NCBI RefSeq assembly: GCF_014202035.1
Contig: NZ_JACHFR010000003.1
Location: 186,001-250,000, forward strand
Direction of reading: 5' to 3'
Source of the DNA: Treponema rectale
GTDB lineage: Bacteria > Spirochaetota > Spirochaetia > Treponematales > Treponemataceae
DNA: 64,000 bases
Shown here: positions 43,768 to 53,308 of the stretch, piece after piece
Layout: the number at the start of each line of letters is the position of its first letter
Numbering within the stretch: position 1 is the first letter of the stretch
Made by a program: the position numbers and the translations under genes
The notes under the pieces: generated by a model
The model's input: only the letters and a program-made list of their open reading frames with translations
Database searches by the model: none
What the model was told of the DNA's origin: nothing

Positions 43768-45225
43768 ATGTCAGAAATGGCAGATGCAATCCGTGCACTG
43801 GCAGCAGAGAAAGGTCTCAGTGAGGATTCAATCAGGCAGACAGTAGAAAACACAATTAAAGCAGCTTACAAGAAAACTTTTGGTACTTCAGACAACTGTA
43901 TCGTAAAATTTGCAGATGATATGTCAGACGTAACTGTTTATTCACGTAAGACTATCGTTGACGGTGTATATGACCCGTCTCAGGAAATCGAACTTGAAGA
44001 AGCCCTTAAGCTCAGCTCTGAATGTGAAATTGGTGACGAAATAGACATTCTTGTTGATCCTCATGATTTTGAGCGTTCTGCAGTTACTACAGGTAAGCAG
44101 ATGGCTCATCAGGGATTTAACGAACGCTATAAGGATAATCTTTACAATGAATACAAAGATAAGGTTGGACAGATTATCATAGGTTACTATCAGCGTGAAC
44201 GCAACGGAAATATCTTTGTCGATCTTGGAAAAGTTGAGGGAATGCTCCCGGTTAAATTTCAGAGTCCAAGGGAAACTTACAGCAAGAATGACCGCATTAA
44301 GGCTCTTATTGTTGACATTAAAAAGACAAATACTGGAATTCAGGTTATCCTCAGCCGTTCAGATCCTAAATTCGTACAGGATACTATTGAAAATGAAGTT
44401 CCTGAAATTTCAGAGGGAATCGTAAGCGTATACAAAGTTGTGCGTGAAGCCGGATACCGTTCTAAAATCGCAGTTTATTCAAACAAACTGGATGTAGATC
44501 CTGTAGGAGCCTGTGTAGGACCTAAAGGTGTGCGCATTCAGGCTGTTATCCGCGAACTTGAGGGTGAAAAAATCGATATCCTTAAGTATGACGAAGATCC
44601 TCATGTATTCATCAAGAATGCCCTTTCTCCTGCAGAAGTTACACAGGTTGTAATCCGTGATGCAGAAAAGAAGGAAGCTCTTGCAATTGTTCCGGAAAGT
44701 TCCTTCTCTCTTGCTATCGGTAAGCAGGGACAGAACGTTCGTCTTGCAAACCGCCTCTGTGACTGGCTTATTGACGTTAAAACGGAAGAACAGGCTGCTG
44801 AGCTTGACCTTACAGAATCAGATACACGCAAGGCTGCAGAATCCCTGTTTAATGATGCTGCGGATGATTCTTACGAAGAGGTTACAACTGTATCACAGCT
44901 TCCTGGTGTAGATCAGAAAATTGCCGCCCTTCTTAAGGATGCGGGAATTGATGATATTGAAAAGTTTATGGCAGCTGTTGAAGACGGTTCTGCAATAAAA
45001 GTTCAGGGTGTTAATGCTGATGATATTGAAGCAATCAATAAGATTATCAGTGAAAACGTTGAGTTTGAGGATGAAGAAGAAAAGACAGAAGATGCTGTTG
45101 TTGAATCATCTGAAGAAACTCAGGAAGAGGAAGGATATTTCTGTCCTGAATGTGGAGAAAGAATCACTTTGGATATGACACATTGTCCGAAGTGCGGTGC
45201 TGAATTTGTTTTTGAAGAGGAATAA
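43768..45225 (+). CDS. nusA: Transcription elongation factor NusA with C-terminal zinc ribbon
   Basis: A 485-residue protein: N-terminal RNAP-binding domain (~1-125), S1 domain (IGYYQRERNGNIFVDLGKVEG), two KH domains (YRSKIAVYSNKLDVDPVGACVGPKGVR and SLAIGKQGQNVRLA), one helix-hairpin-helix repeat (TVSQLPGVDQKIAALLKDAGI), then an acidic linker. The tail is YFCPECGERITLDMTHCPKCG, a C-x2-C-x10-C-x2-C zinc ribbon that ordinary NusA lacks. NusA modulates pausing and antitermination. The downstream infB ribosome-binding site overlaps its last codons (GAGGAA). The leader terminator at 43211 may be regulated by NusA itself. Confidence 0.94.
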   Translation: MSEMADAIRALAAEKGLSEDSIRQTVENTIKAAYKKTFGTSDNCIVKFADDMSDVTVYSRKTIVDGVYDPSQEIELEEALKLSSECEIGDEIDILVDPHDFERSAVTTGKQMAHQGFNERYKDNLYNEYKDKVGQIIIGYYQRERNGNIFVDLGKVEGMLPVKFQSPRETYSKNDRIKALIVDIKKTNTGIQVILSRSDPKFVQDTIENEVPEISEGIVSVYKVVREAGYRSKIAVYSNKLDVDPVGACVGPKGVRIQAVIRELEGEKIDILKYDEDPHVFIKNALSPAEVTQVVIRDAEKKEALAIVPESSFSLAIGKQGQNVRLANRLCDWLIDVKTEEQAAELDLTESDTRKAAESLFNDAADDSYEEVTTVSQLPGVDQKIAALLKDAGIDDIEKFMAAVEDGSAIKVQGVNADDIEAINKIISENVEFEDEEEKTEDAVVESSEETQEEEGYFCPECGERITLDMTHCPKCGAEFVFEEE

Positions 45226-45234
45226 TAGAAAAAC

Positions 45235-47955
45235 ATGGCGGATGAATCAGAAAAAAAGCCAGAATTTGTGGTGATTAAAAAAGAAAAGAAACCGGAAACT
45301 CAGTCTGAAAAGAAGGTTGTCGTTGTAAAACGTAAGCCTGCTGCGCCTGAAAAGCAGAAAAAGGTTGCGGTAAGGGTTGTTGCAAAGAAGGCCCCTGAGA
45401 CATCCGCTAAGCCGGAAGAAAAACCGGTTGCTGAAAAAACTAAGGAAACTGCAGTTCAGCAGACAGCACCAAAGGCTGCTGCTCCAGTTCAGGAAAAACC
45501 TGCAGAACGTAAGGTTGAGAATAATTCAGAACGTCCTCAGCAGCAGAACAAGCCTCAGAGACAGTCTTTTGAGATTAATTCTGCCCGTCCTAATGTTCGT
45601 GCCGGCAATTTAAGCGGTTCCGGCAGCAGGGGCGGATATGGTAATCGTTATAACAGCGGTTACGGAAATAATCGTGGTTCTGGATTTACAGGGGCTCAGG
45701 CTCGTGAAGGTTATCAGAACCGTGAGCGCTCCGGCGGATATAATAATAACCGTGGTGGAAACGGATTCAACGGAAACGGTGCAAACCGTCAGGGTGGATT
45801 CAATGGAAACCGTGGTGGAAACGGATTTAACGGAAACGGTGCAAACCGTCAGGGTGGATTTAACAATAATCGTCAGGGCGGCGGATTTAACCGTCAGGGC
45901 GGTGGATTTGGCGGAAGCCGTCCTGGATTCGGAGGTTCCCGTCCTGGATTTGGAGGCGGTTCGTCTTTTGTTCCTCCAGCTCCTATTCCTCAGGGAAAAA
46001 CTCCTGCAAAGAAGCAGTTTAAGGGTAAAAAGCAGGATTATTCACAGCGCAAAGATAAAGAAGAATTCTTTGATGAGGAAGAACTTTATAAGAAAAAGAA
46101 GGAGAGTACTCCTGCAAATGTTGTACCTCCAACAATAGATATCATGGAAACCATTTCCGTATCTGATCTTGCCCGTAAGATGAACCTTAAGGCTGGCGAA
46201 ATTATCGGAAAACTCATGTCCATGGGTATGATGGTTACCATTAACCAGTCTATAGATTCTGATACTGCAACGATTCTTGCAGAGGAATATAACTGTAAGG
46301 TTCACCTTATCAGCCTTTATGATGAAACTGTCATCGAAAGTGATAAGGGAAATGCAGAGGGGGAACGTTCCCGTCCTCCTATCGTTACCGTAATGGGTCA
46401 TGTTGACCACGGTAAGACAAAGACTCTTGATGCAATTCGTAATGCAAACGTAGCAGCCGGAGAAGCAGGCGGTATTACTCAGAAAATCGGTGCTTACAGA
46501 GTATCAACTCCTAAGGGAGACATTACTTTCCTTGATACACCGGGACATGAAGCCTTTACAATGATGCGTGCCCGCGGAGCTCAGATTACGGATATTGTTA
46601 TCCTTGTAGTTGCAGCAGATGATGGTGTAATGCCTCAGACTCTTGAAGCAATTAACCATGCAAAAGATGCAAAGGTTCCAATTATTGTTGCCGTAAACAA
46701 GATGGATAAACCGGATGCAAATCCTGAGCGCGTAATGACGCAGCTTTCTGAACACGGTCTTACTCCGGAAGCCTGGGGTGGAGATACTCAGTATGTAAAT
46801 ATTTCTGCACTTAAGCGGGAAGGTATAGATGAACTTCTTGATGCTGTACTCATTCAGGCAGAAATGCTTGAACTTAAGGCTCAGTATGATTGTCGTGCAG
46901 AAGGTAAGGTTATTGAATCCCGTATTGATCAGGGCCGTGGTGTTGTAGCATCTGTAATTATTGAACGGGGAACACTCAGAACAGGAGATCCGTTTGTAGC
47001 AGGTATTTATTCAGGCCGTGTACGTGCAATGTTTAATGATAAGGGACAGAAAATTACTGAGGCAGGACCATGTACTCCTGTAGAAGTTCTCGGTATTGAA
47101 AATATGCCTAATGCCGGTGATCCGTTCCAGGTTACGGAAAGTGAAAAAGATGCCCGTGCATTTGCTGCAAAACGTCAGGAACTTAAGCGCTTTGAAGATG
47201 CAAAGGCTGTCAAGAAAGTTACTCTTGATAATCTTTACTCTACAATTGAGGCCAGTGAAGTTAAGGAATTTAAGGTTATCATTAAAGCTGACCTTCAGGG
47301 TTCTGCAGAAGCACTTAAAGCATCCCTCGAGAAGCTGTCAACAAAAGAAATACGCCTTTCTGTAATTCATTCCAGTGCGGGTGCAATTAATGAAAGCGAT
47401 GTAACTCTTGCGGCTGCTGACTCTAATGCAATCATCATCGGATTTAACGTACGTCCTACTCCAAAGGCAAAGGCTCTTGCAGAGCAGGAAAAGGTAGAAA
47501 TCCGCAAATATAACATCATCTATAAGTGTGTTGAAGAAATTCAGCAGGCTATGGAAGGTATGCTTCAGCCGGATACAAAAGAAGAGGTTACCGGAACTAT
47601 TGAAGTACTTAATACCTTTAAGGTTCCTAAGGTTGGTCTTATTGCCGGATGTATGGTACGGGACGGTATCGTTAAGAGAACAAGCTATGTTAACGTTATC
47701 CGTGACGGAGTCGTTGTATGTTCTGCAGCCAAAGTTTCTTCCCTCAAGCGTTTCAAGGACGATGCAAAGGAAGTTCGTGAAGGATTTGAGTGTGGTCTCG
47801 GTATTGAAAACTGGCAGGATATTCAGGTTGGCGATACTATCGAAGCATTTGAATATATTGAAGTTAAGCGTAAGCTTGGTCAGACTCTTGCTGAAGAACA
47901 GGCTGAAGCAGAAAAACACCAGGCTTCGGATTCCGGAGAATCTCAGGAAAATTAA
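45235..47955 (+). CDS. infB: Translation initiation factor IF-2 with Gly/Asn/Arg-rich N-terminus
   Basis: A 906-residue GTPase that delivers initiator tRNA to the 30S subunit. The N-terminal ~115 residues are Lys/Pro/Ala/Glu-rich. Residues ~120-250 are a low-complexity RGG/GGF/NGN region containing a 60-bp tandem repeat. The IF2_N helix ([19 protein letters not shown]) follows, then G1 [17 protein letters not shown]3 DTPGHEAF, G4 NKMDKPD, domain II and the IF-2 C-terminal domains. The RGG-rich linker is unusual for IF-2 and could bind RNA. The stop is directly followed by the rbfA ATG. Confidence 0.96.
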   Translation: MADESEKKPEFVVIKKEKKPETQSEKKVVVVKRKPAAPEKQKKVAVRVVAKKAPETSAKPEEKPVAEKTKETAVQQTAPKAAAPVQEKPAERKVENNSERPQQQNKPQRQSFEINSARPNVRAGNLSGSGSRGGYGNRYNSGYGNNRGSGFTGAQAREGYQNRERSGGYNNNRGGNGFNGNGANRQGGFNGNRGGNGFNGNGANRQGGFNNNRQGGGFNRQGGGFGGSRPGFGGSRPGFGGGSSFVPPAPIPQGKTPAKKQFKGKKQDYSQRKDKEEFFDEEELYKKKKESTPANVVPPTIDIMETISVSDLARKMNLKAGEIIGKLMSMGMMVTINQSIDSDTATILAEEYNCKVHLISLYDETVIESDKGNAEGERSRPPIVTVMGHVDHGKTKTLDAIRNANVAAGEAGGITQKIGAYRVSTPKGDITFLDTPGHEAFTMMRARGAQITDIVILVVAADDGVMPQTLEAINHAKDAKVPIIVAVNKMDKPDANPERVMTQLSEHGLTPEAWGGDTQYVNISALKREGIDELLDAVLIQAEMLELKAQYDCRAEGKVIESRIDQGRGVVASVIIERGTLRTGDPFVAGIYSGRVRAMFNDKGQKITEAGPCTPVEVLGIENMPNAGDPFQVTESEKDARAFAAKRQELKRFEDAKAVKKVTLDNLYSTIEASEVKEFKVIIKADLQGSAEALKASLEKLSTKEIRLSVIHSSAGAINESDVTLAAADSNAIIIGFNVRPTPKAKALAEQEKVEIRKYNIIYKCVEEIQQAMEGMLQPDTKEEVTGTIEVLNTFKVPKVGLIAGCMVRDGIVKRTSYVNVIRDGVVVCSAAKVSSLKRFKDDAKEVREGFECGLGIENWQDIQVGDTIEAFEYIEVKRKLGQTLAEEQAEAEKHQASDSGESQEN
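45751..45870 (+). repeat. Two 60-bp tandem repeats in infB
   Basis: Bases 45751-45810 and 45811-45870 are nearly identical, encoding [18 protein letters not shown]-type 20-residue units. Shorter GGFNRQ and GGSRPGF repeats follow. They extend the disordered N-terminal arm of IF-2 and may vary in number between strains. Confidence 0.85.
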
Positions 47956-48339
47956 ATGGGACAGTACAGATTGTTGCGTCTGGGTGAACAGCTCAGACAG
48001 GAAATTTCACTTATGCTCCTCAGACATGAAATTAAGGATCCACGCGTAAGTGAATTTCTTTCCATTGATCGGGTTGAAGTTGCCGGTGACCTGGCTTATG
48101 CAAAGGTTTTTGTTTCTTCCTTTATGGATGACGCCTCTGTAAAACGTGGTGTTGCAGGTTTACAGAGTGCGGCCGGTTTTATTCAGTGTTCTATTGCAAA
48201 AAAACTTTCTGTTTATCGTTTTCCTCGCCTTACATTCGTTGCTGATTTCAGCATGAAAGAGGGTTATAAGATGGTTCAGAAGCTTAATGCTCTTGAAGCT
48301 GAATCTAAAGCCCGGGAAGACGAAGAAAATAATGGTTAG
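47956..48339 (+). CDS. rbfA: Ribosome-binding factor A
   Basis: A 127-residue protein with the RbfA KH-like fold: GEQLRQEISLMLLRHEIKDPRV, YAKVFVSSFMD and LTFVADFSMKEGYKM. It is a 30S maturation factor acting on the 16S 5' helix and in cold adaptation. Its ATG immediately follows the infB stop codon, so translation is coupled. Followed by truB-ribF after 11 bp. Confidence 0.93.
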   Translation: MGQYRLLRLGEQLRQEISLMLLRHEIKDPRVSEFLSIDRVEVAGDLAYAKVFVSSFMDDASVKRGVAGLQSAAGFIQCSIAKKLSVYRFPRLTFVADFSMKEGYKMVQKLNALEAESKAREDEENNG

Positions 48340-48350
48340 ATAGCGGTTAA

Positions 48351-50237
48351 ATGAAAAAAAATAAAAGGACTTCTGTAAAAGACGGGATTCTTCTTTATGC
48401 AAAGACTCCCGGTATTACAAGTTTCTCTTCATTATGGGATATAAAGCACGCTCTTGATACTGACAAAATCGGTCATACAGGAACGCTGGATTCTTTTGCA
48501 GAAGGACTTCTTGTTGTTTTAAGCGGTCATCTTACTCATCTTGTTCCTCATATTACTGGTTTTACAAAGACTTATCAGGCTGTGGTCTGTTTTGGTAAAG
48601 AAACAGATACTCTTGATCCTACAGGAACTGTAATGAAGACAGCTCCTTCTTTAACAAGAGAAGCTCTTGAAAATGTACTTCCGTCTTTTACTGGAGTGCA
48701 GCTTCAGGTTCCTCCAGTTTATTCAGCGCTCCATTCAGGCGGAAAACGTGCAAGTGATGTTGTCAGAAGCGGTGGGGAAGTAAAACTGGACAGCCGTCAG
48801 GTTTTTATTTATAAAAATGAACTTCTTGATTTCAGGGAAGCCGGGGATGACGGGCTTTCTTATGCGCTTTTAGAGATTACCTGTTCAAAAGGAACTTACA
48901 TCAGGGCTCTTGCACGGGATATTGCTGCTGCTGCGGGTAGCTGTGCTTTTTTGTGTGCCCTCAGGCGTACTCAGGTGGGCCCGTTTTATCTTAAGGATGC
49001 GGCCTGTTATTCTGGATTTTGTGATTTTACTATTGATTACGGAATCGAAAATGCACGCCGCTGTTCTGAAATTAAAAATGAAAAACGTATTACTCCGGAT
49101 TCAGTGTTTACTGACATCAGGAGCAGGTTTCTTGATTTTACTCCGGAAACCGCTTCTTTATGTGGTTTTGAAGTAAGTGAACTGAAAAAAGATGCAGAAA
49201 AATCTTACCTCAACGGACGTCCTCTTTCCGGCAGTATGTTCAGGAGAATAACAACAGGAGTGAGTGAACCTCCGTGTACCCTGAAGGATAAGGAAATTGC
49301 CGTTTTTTATTCCGACGGCATGTTTGCCGGCATGGTGCGGCTTAATCCTGATCACCGGCTTTTTTACGGGTTTGTTGTACCCCGTCAGAAAAAGAAGCTT
49401 AAGGTCTTTACCTGGAACGATATTGTGAAAGGGGAATTTCCTTTAAGCTGGCGGCAGAAAGGAACGGCATTGACTGTCGGTAATTTTGACGGAATGCATT
49501 CGGGACACCGGACTTTGATAGAAATGGTAAAGGATAGTTCCATTCCTGTAAAAGGAATCGTGACTTTTACAAATCCCGGTGAACTTGTAAAGAATAAAAC
49601 GGGAGTTTATGAAGGTGACGTGATGACTCTTTCACAGAAACTCCGGTTCTGTTCTGAATCGGGCCTTGACTTTGCCGTAATCATTGACTTTTCTGACGAT
49701 TTCAGTAGAATTAGCGGAGAAGATTTTGTCAGCACTTTAGTTTCTTTAGTAGGAATGAAGTATATGGCTGAGGGAATTGATTTCAGGTGCGGATTCCGTG
49801 GTCAGGCTGATTCTGCCGTGATAAAGGCTCTGTCAGAGAAATATGGATTTGAGTTCCGTTCTGTAGAGAAAGTCTGTCTGGAAGGACAGAGCATCAGTTC
49901 ATCAAGAATACGCAGTGCTGTAAGGAAAGGTGATTTTGCATCGGTACAGAAAATGCTTTCAGGGTGTTTTGTGCTTGATCTTTCAGAAACTGAATTTACG
50001 CCTTCAAAGACAGTTTCTTCAGATCCCATGATGGAATGGTTTTCTGCCGCTGTAGTTTCCGGACAGGTTCTTCCTGAAAACGGAACTTATGAAGTTGCAG
50101 CCGTTTTGGGTGAAAATATTCTTCATACAATGCTTTCTGTTTCAGAAAACACTGTTGAGGTTCTTCTGCCTACAGAAAATACGGCAAAACGTTTGACTGA
50201 GGTAAAGTTTGTTTACAAACCTAATGTTACTTTGTGA
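48351..50237 (+). CDS. TruB pseudouridine synthase fused to FAD synthetase
   Basis: A 628-residue fusion. Residues ~1-345 are TruB (tRNA Psi55): GHTGTLDSFAEGLL with catalytic Asp47, KTYQAVVCFGKETDTLDPTG, PVYSALHSGGKRA, and a C-terminal PUA-like part. Residues ~365-550 are the FMN-adenylyltransferase domain of RibF: TVGNFDGMHSGH (377-386) and GQSISSSRIR (512-521, the ISSTRIR motif). The following ~90 residues retain NGTYEVAAVLG, reminiscent of riboflavin kinase, but lack the GRxLGFPTAN motif, so kinase activity is doubtful. In T. pallidum truB and ribF are adjacent genes; here they are one reading frame. It lies between rbfA and rpsO. A separate riboflavin kinase would be needed elsewhere. Confidence 0.9.
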   Translation: MKKNKRTSVKDGILLYAKTPGITSFSSLWDIKHALDTDKIGHTGTLDSFAEGLLVVLSGHLTHLVPHITGFTKTYQAVVCFGKETDTLDPTGTVMKTAPSLTREALENVLPSFTGVQLQVPPVYSALHSGGKRASDVVRSGGEVKLDSRQVFIYKNELLDFREAGDDGLSYALLEITCSKGTYIRALARDIAAAAGSCAFLCALRRTQVGPFYLKDAACYSGFCDFTIDYGIENARRCSEIKNEKRITPDSVFTDIRSRFLDFTPETASLCGFEVSELKKDAEKSYLNGRPLSGSMFRRITTGVSEPPCTLKDKEIAVFYSDGMFAGMVRLNPDHRLFYGFVVPRQKKKLKVFTWNDIVKGEFPLSWRQKGTALTVGNFDGMHSGHRTLIEMVKDSSIPVKGIVTFTNPGELVKNKTGVYEGDVMTLSQKLRFCSESGLDFAVIIDFSDDFSRISGEDFVSTLVSLVGMKYMAEGIDFRCGFRGQADSAVIKALSEKYGFEFRSVEKVCLEGQSISSSRIRSAVRKGDFASVQKMLSGCFVLDLSETEFTPSKTVSSDPMMEWFSAAVVSGQVLPENGTYEVAAVLGENILHTMLSVSENTVEVLLPTENTAKRLTEVKFVYKPNVTL

Positions 50238-50282
50238 AGAAAAAGCTGGGTAACATGGTAATTTATATAAAAGGAGTAAGTT

Positions 50283-50552
50283 ATGGCACTTACAAAAGAA
50301 ACATCTGCTTCAATCGTAAGCAAATTCGGTGCAAATGCAAATGACACCGGAAACACAAAAGTTCAGATTGCACTTATGACTGAACGTATCAAGCAGCTCA
50401 CAGAACACTGCAAGGCTTTTCCAAAGGATACTAGCGCTCAGCGCGGTCTTCTTAAAGTTGTAGGTTCACGCAGAAAGCTTCTTAAGTACTATCAGCGTAC
50501 AAACCTTGAAGGCTACAGAGCTCTTATTAAGGAACTTGGTATCCGTAAGTAA
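50283..50552 (+). CDS. rpsO: 30S ribosomal protein S15
   Basis: An 89-residue basic helical protein with the S15 pattern DTGNTKVQIALMTERIKQLTEHCK, then RGLLKVVGSRRKLLKYYQRTNLEGYRALIKELGIRK. AAAGGAG precedes the ATG. It binds the 16S central domain. A strong terminator follows, separating it from pnp, in the order rpsO-pnp common in bacteria. Confidence 0.97.
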   Translation: MALTKETSASIVSKFGANANDTGNTKVQIALMTERIKQLTEHCKAFPKDTSAQRGLLKVVGSRRKLLKYYQRTNLEGYRALIKELGIRK

Positions 50553-50563
50553 ATTCTCCAAAG

Positions 50564-50603
50564 AAGGCGGCATTCTGATTGTGTAAAATCGTGCCGCCTT
50601 TTT
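50564..50603 (+). terminator. Intrinsic terminator of rpsO
   Basis: AAGGCGGCA (50564-50572) pairs with TGCCGCCTT (50592-50600), then a short T run. The 50604-50780 stretch before pnp holds an AAAACTG/CAGTTTT pair near 50608-50648 and a weak AAGGAAA ribosome-binding site, but no clear promoter. Confidence 0.85.
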
Positions 50604-50780
50604 AGTTAAGAAAACTGTCTTTTCCGGAAATTCCCGTAAAGCAGTTTTTTGTGACTTTGCTTCCATACTGAAGAAGAAAGGTGATTCCGGCTGTTCAAAC
50701 GGAATAAACCTTGCGGCTATTTAGCTTATGCTGAGTACTGCAGAAAAAAAAAGAACAAAAAAAGAATTAAGGAAAATTTT

Positions 50781-52877
50781 ATGGTACAGAGAGTAACCCG
50801 TAAAATCGGTGACCAGGAACTCATTCTTGAGACTGGTAAAATCGGAAAACAGGCAAACGGATGTGTATACGCACAGATTGGTGGTACTGCCGTAATTGCT
50901 ACAGTTTGTGCTTCAAGTGAAGTTAAAGAAGGACTTGATTTTGTTCCTGTAACTGTTGAGTACAATGAAAAGTTTTATGCTGCCGGAAAAATCCCTGGCG
51001 GTTTTGTAAAAAGAGAAGGTCGTCCTAAGGATAAGGAAATCCTTGTAAGCCGTCTTATTGACCGTCCTATGCGTCCGCTTTTTGAGACAGCATTTGGTCG
51101 TGAGATTCAGATTGTTCCTACCTGTGTTTCTGTTGATGGTGTAAATCCACCGGATATTCTTGCAGTAATTGCTTCATCTGCTGCAGTTTCTATTTCAGAC
51201 ATTCCTTTCCACGGTCCTGTAGCAGGCTGCCGTGTTGGTTATATTGACGGTGAATATGTAATTAATCCTACATATGAACAGATGGAAAAAGTTCAGCTTG
51301 AAATCGTTGTTGCCGGAACAAAAGACGGTTTTACAATGGTAGAAGGCGGTGCAAATGAAGTTTCTGAAGAAGTAATGCTTGGTGCTCTTGAAAAGGCACA
51401 GGGCTTTATTACTGATATGTGTCTTCTTCAGGAAGAACTTGTAAAACTTGCAGGTAAGGAAAAACTTCCGCTTGCTCCTCTTAATGTTGAGCTTGCAAAT
51501 GCAGATGCAATTAAGGCAGAGGCACTTCCTCTCATGCAGACTGCATGCTTCCTTAAGGGAAAGCAGGCCCGCGGTGATGCAGTAAAGGCTGTTAAGAATC
51601 AGATTGCAGAAAAGTATGCAGAACAGCTTGAGGATCCTGTACAGGCAAAACTCTTCAGTGCTCTTTTTGATGACATTCAGTATGATCTTCTCCGCTCAAG
51701 TATTCTTGAGAAAGGACTTCGTATTGACGGACGCGGAACTGAAGATATCCGTCCTATTACCTGCGAAATTAATGTTCTTCCTAGACCTCATGGTTCAGCA
51801 CTTTTTACCCGTGGTGAGACACAGTCTCTTGCAGTTACGACACTTGGTACTGCAATGGATGAACAGGTATATGATGATATCGAAGGAGACAGAAGCGAAA
51901 ACTTTATCCTTCATTATAATTTCCCACCATATTCAGTTGGTGAAGTAGGAAAACTTACGACAGGACGCCGTGAAATCGGTCATGGAAATCTTGCCCGCCG
52001 TTCTCTTGCACCTATGATTCCTAGCCGTTCAGAATTCCCTTATACAATTCGTGTTGTTTCTGAAATCATGGAATCTAACGGTTCTTCATCACAGGCTTCT
52101 ACCTGCGGCGGATGTCTTTCACTCCTTGCAGCAGGCGTACCTATGAAGAAGATGGTTGCAGGTATTGCAATGGGTCTTATTACAGACGGTCCTCAGTACA
52201 AGAAGTATGCAATTCTTTCTGATATTCTTGGAGAAGAAGATCATCTTGGAGACATGGACTTTAAGGTAGCCGGAACTCATGACGGTATTACCGGATTCCA
52301 GATGGATATTAAAATTGCCGGTGTTTCTATGGATATCATGCGCAAGGCTCTTGCTCAGGCAAAACGCGGTCGCGAGCATATTCTTGGTATCATGGAAAAG
52401 TGTATCAACAAACCTCAGCCAATCAGTCCATATGCTCCAAAAATTGACACAATGAAGATTGCTGTTGATAAAATCGGTGCCCTCATCGGACCAGGCGGAA
52501 AGAATGTAAAGGCACTTTGCCAGCAGTATGGTGTTACGATTAATACTGAAGATGACGGAACTGTTACGATTTACGGTAAGACTGGAAATGCAACTGACGC
52601 TGCAAAGAAGGCAATTAAAGGTATTTGTGAAGATCCGGAACCAGGTACAATTTATCAGGGTACAGTAAAACGCATCATGGACTTTGGTGCATTTATTGAA
52701 ATCCTTCCTGGAAAAGAAGGTCTTTGTCATATCTCTAAACTCAGCCGTCAGCGTGTAGAAAAAGTAACTGATGTTCTTAAGGAAGGTCAGAGTGTTCCTG
52801 TAAAACTTCTTGAAGTTGACAAGATGGGACGTCTTAATCTTTCTTATATTGATGCTGTTGAAGAACAGTCAAAATAA
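50781..52877 (+). CDS. pnp: Polyribonucleotide nucleotidyltransferase
   Basis: A 698-residue phosphorolytic 3'-5' exoribonuclease that degrades mRNA in the cytoplasm. Two RNase PH cores (KIPGGFVKREGRPKDKEIL, DRPMRPLF; second with RRSLAPMIPSRSEFPYTIRVVSEIMESNGSSSQAS), then a KH domain (IGALIGPGGKNVKALC) and S1 domain (GTVKRIMDFGAFIEILPGKEGLCHIS). The length matches the family. It directly follows rpsO. Feedback regulation by PNPase on its own leader is known in E. coli; the 5' hairpin for that is not obvious here. Confidence 0.97.
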   Translation: MVQRVTRKIGDQELILETGKIGKQANGCVYAQIGGTAVIATVCASSEVKEGLDFVPVTVEYNEKFYAAGKIPGGFVKREGRPKDKEILVSRLIDRPMRPLFETAFGREIQIVPTCVSVDGVNPPDILAVIASSAAVSISDIPFHGPVAGCRVGYIDGEYVINPTYEQMEKVQLEIVVAGTKDGFTMVEGGANEVSEEVMLGALEKAQGFITDMCLLQEELVKLAGKEKLPLAPLNVELANADAIKAEALPLMQTACFLKGKQARGDAVKAVKNQIAEKYAEQLEDPVQAKLFSALFDDIQYDLLRSSILEKGLRIDGRGTEDIRPITCEINVLPRPHGSALFTRGETQSLAVTTLGTAMDEQVYDDIEGDRSENFILHYNFPPYSVGEVGKLTTGRREIGHGNLARRSLAPMIPSRSEFPYTIRVVSEIMESNGSSSQASTCGGCLSLLAAGVPMKKMVAGIAMGLITDGPQYKKYAILSDILGEEDHLGDMDFKVAGTHDGITGFQMDIKIAGVSMDIMRKALAQAKRGREHILGIMEKCINKPQPISPYAPKIDTMKIAVDKIGALIGPGGKNVKALCQQYGVTINTEDDGTVTIYGKTGNATDAAKKAIKGICEDPEPGTIYQGTVKRIMDFGAFIEILPGKEGLCHISKLSRQRVEKVTDVLKEGQSVPVKLLEVDKMGRLNLSYIDAVEEQSK

Positions 52878-52912
52878 TTTCTGAACTGATTTATCTTTAA
52901 TCAGTGACAGGT

Positions 52913-52954
52913 AATGACGGTTTTTTGTCTGAGGACAGAAAACCGTCATTTTTT
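52913..52954 (+). terminator. Intrinsic terminator of pnp
   Basis: AATGACGGTTTT (52913-52924) pairs with AAAACCGTCATT (52939-52950) with a GTC/GAC inner stem, followed by Ts. Only 15 bp separate it from the next ATG. Confidence 0.85.
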
Positions 52955-52968
52955 GTAAGGGGAGTGCT

Positions 52969-53196
52969 ATGGGTGAGGCAATCGGAATTGGTCTTGATGT
53001 TCTTGGAGACTGGCATGTAATTTTTATTCTCATTTTAATGATTGTTTTCATTTCACTGGCTAATTATGTAATTAAGTATAAAAAGAAGCCCCGCATGCCT
53101 AAAGTAAAACCGGCTCCTGCTTCTGCTCCGGCTGCAGAGGGAGAAAAGAAACCTGAAGGTGAAGCTTCTGCAGAAAAAGAAGCAGCTGCTAAATAA
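52969..53196 (+). CDS. Small single-TM protein with Lys/Pro/Ala/Glu tail
   Basis: A 75-residue protein with AAGGGGAG before the ATG, one membrane helix (~residues 17-35) and a charged low-complexity C-terminus (KVKPAPASAPAAEGEKKPEG). No family recognised. It is small but well supported by its ribosome-binding site and codon usage. The basic residues after the helix suggest an N-out, C-in orientation. Confidence 0.6.
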   Translation: MGEAIGIGLDVLGDWHVIFILILMIVFISLANYVIKYKKKPRMPKVKPAPASAPAAEGEKKPEGEASAEKEAAAK

Positions 53197-53251
53197 AGTC
53201 TGATAATTAAAAATCTTTATAAAACATATTCCAAAGATTCTCCATTTTTAG

Positions 53252-53286
53252 TATAGTTAGCTAATGCTAATTTAAGTTAGTATTAG
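53252..53286 (+). promoter_or_regulatory. pyrKD upstream region: -10 box and inverted repeat
   Basis: TATAGT (53252-53257), with a weak TTCCAA -35 17 bp upstream, is followed by the inverted repeat CTAATGCTAA / TTAGTATTAG (53261-53286, one wobble pair), located at the expected transcription start. It could be a repressor site or a 5' hairpin. Confidence 0.4.
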
Positions 53287-53308
53287 TTTATTTAAGGATG
53301 GCGAAAAA

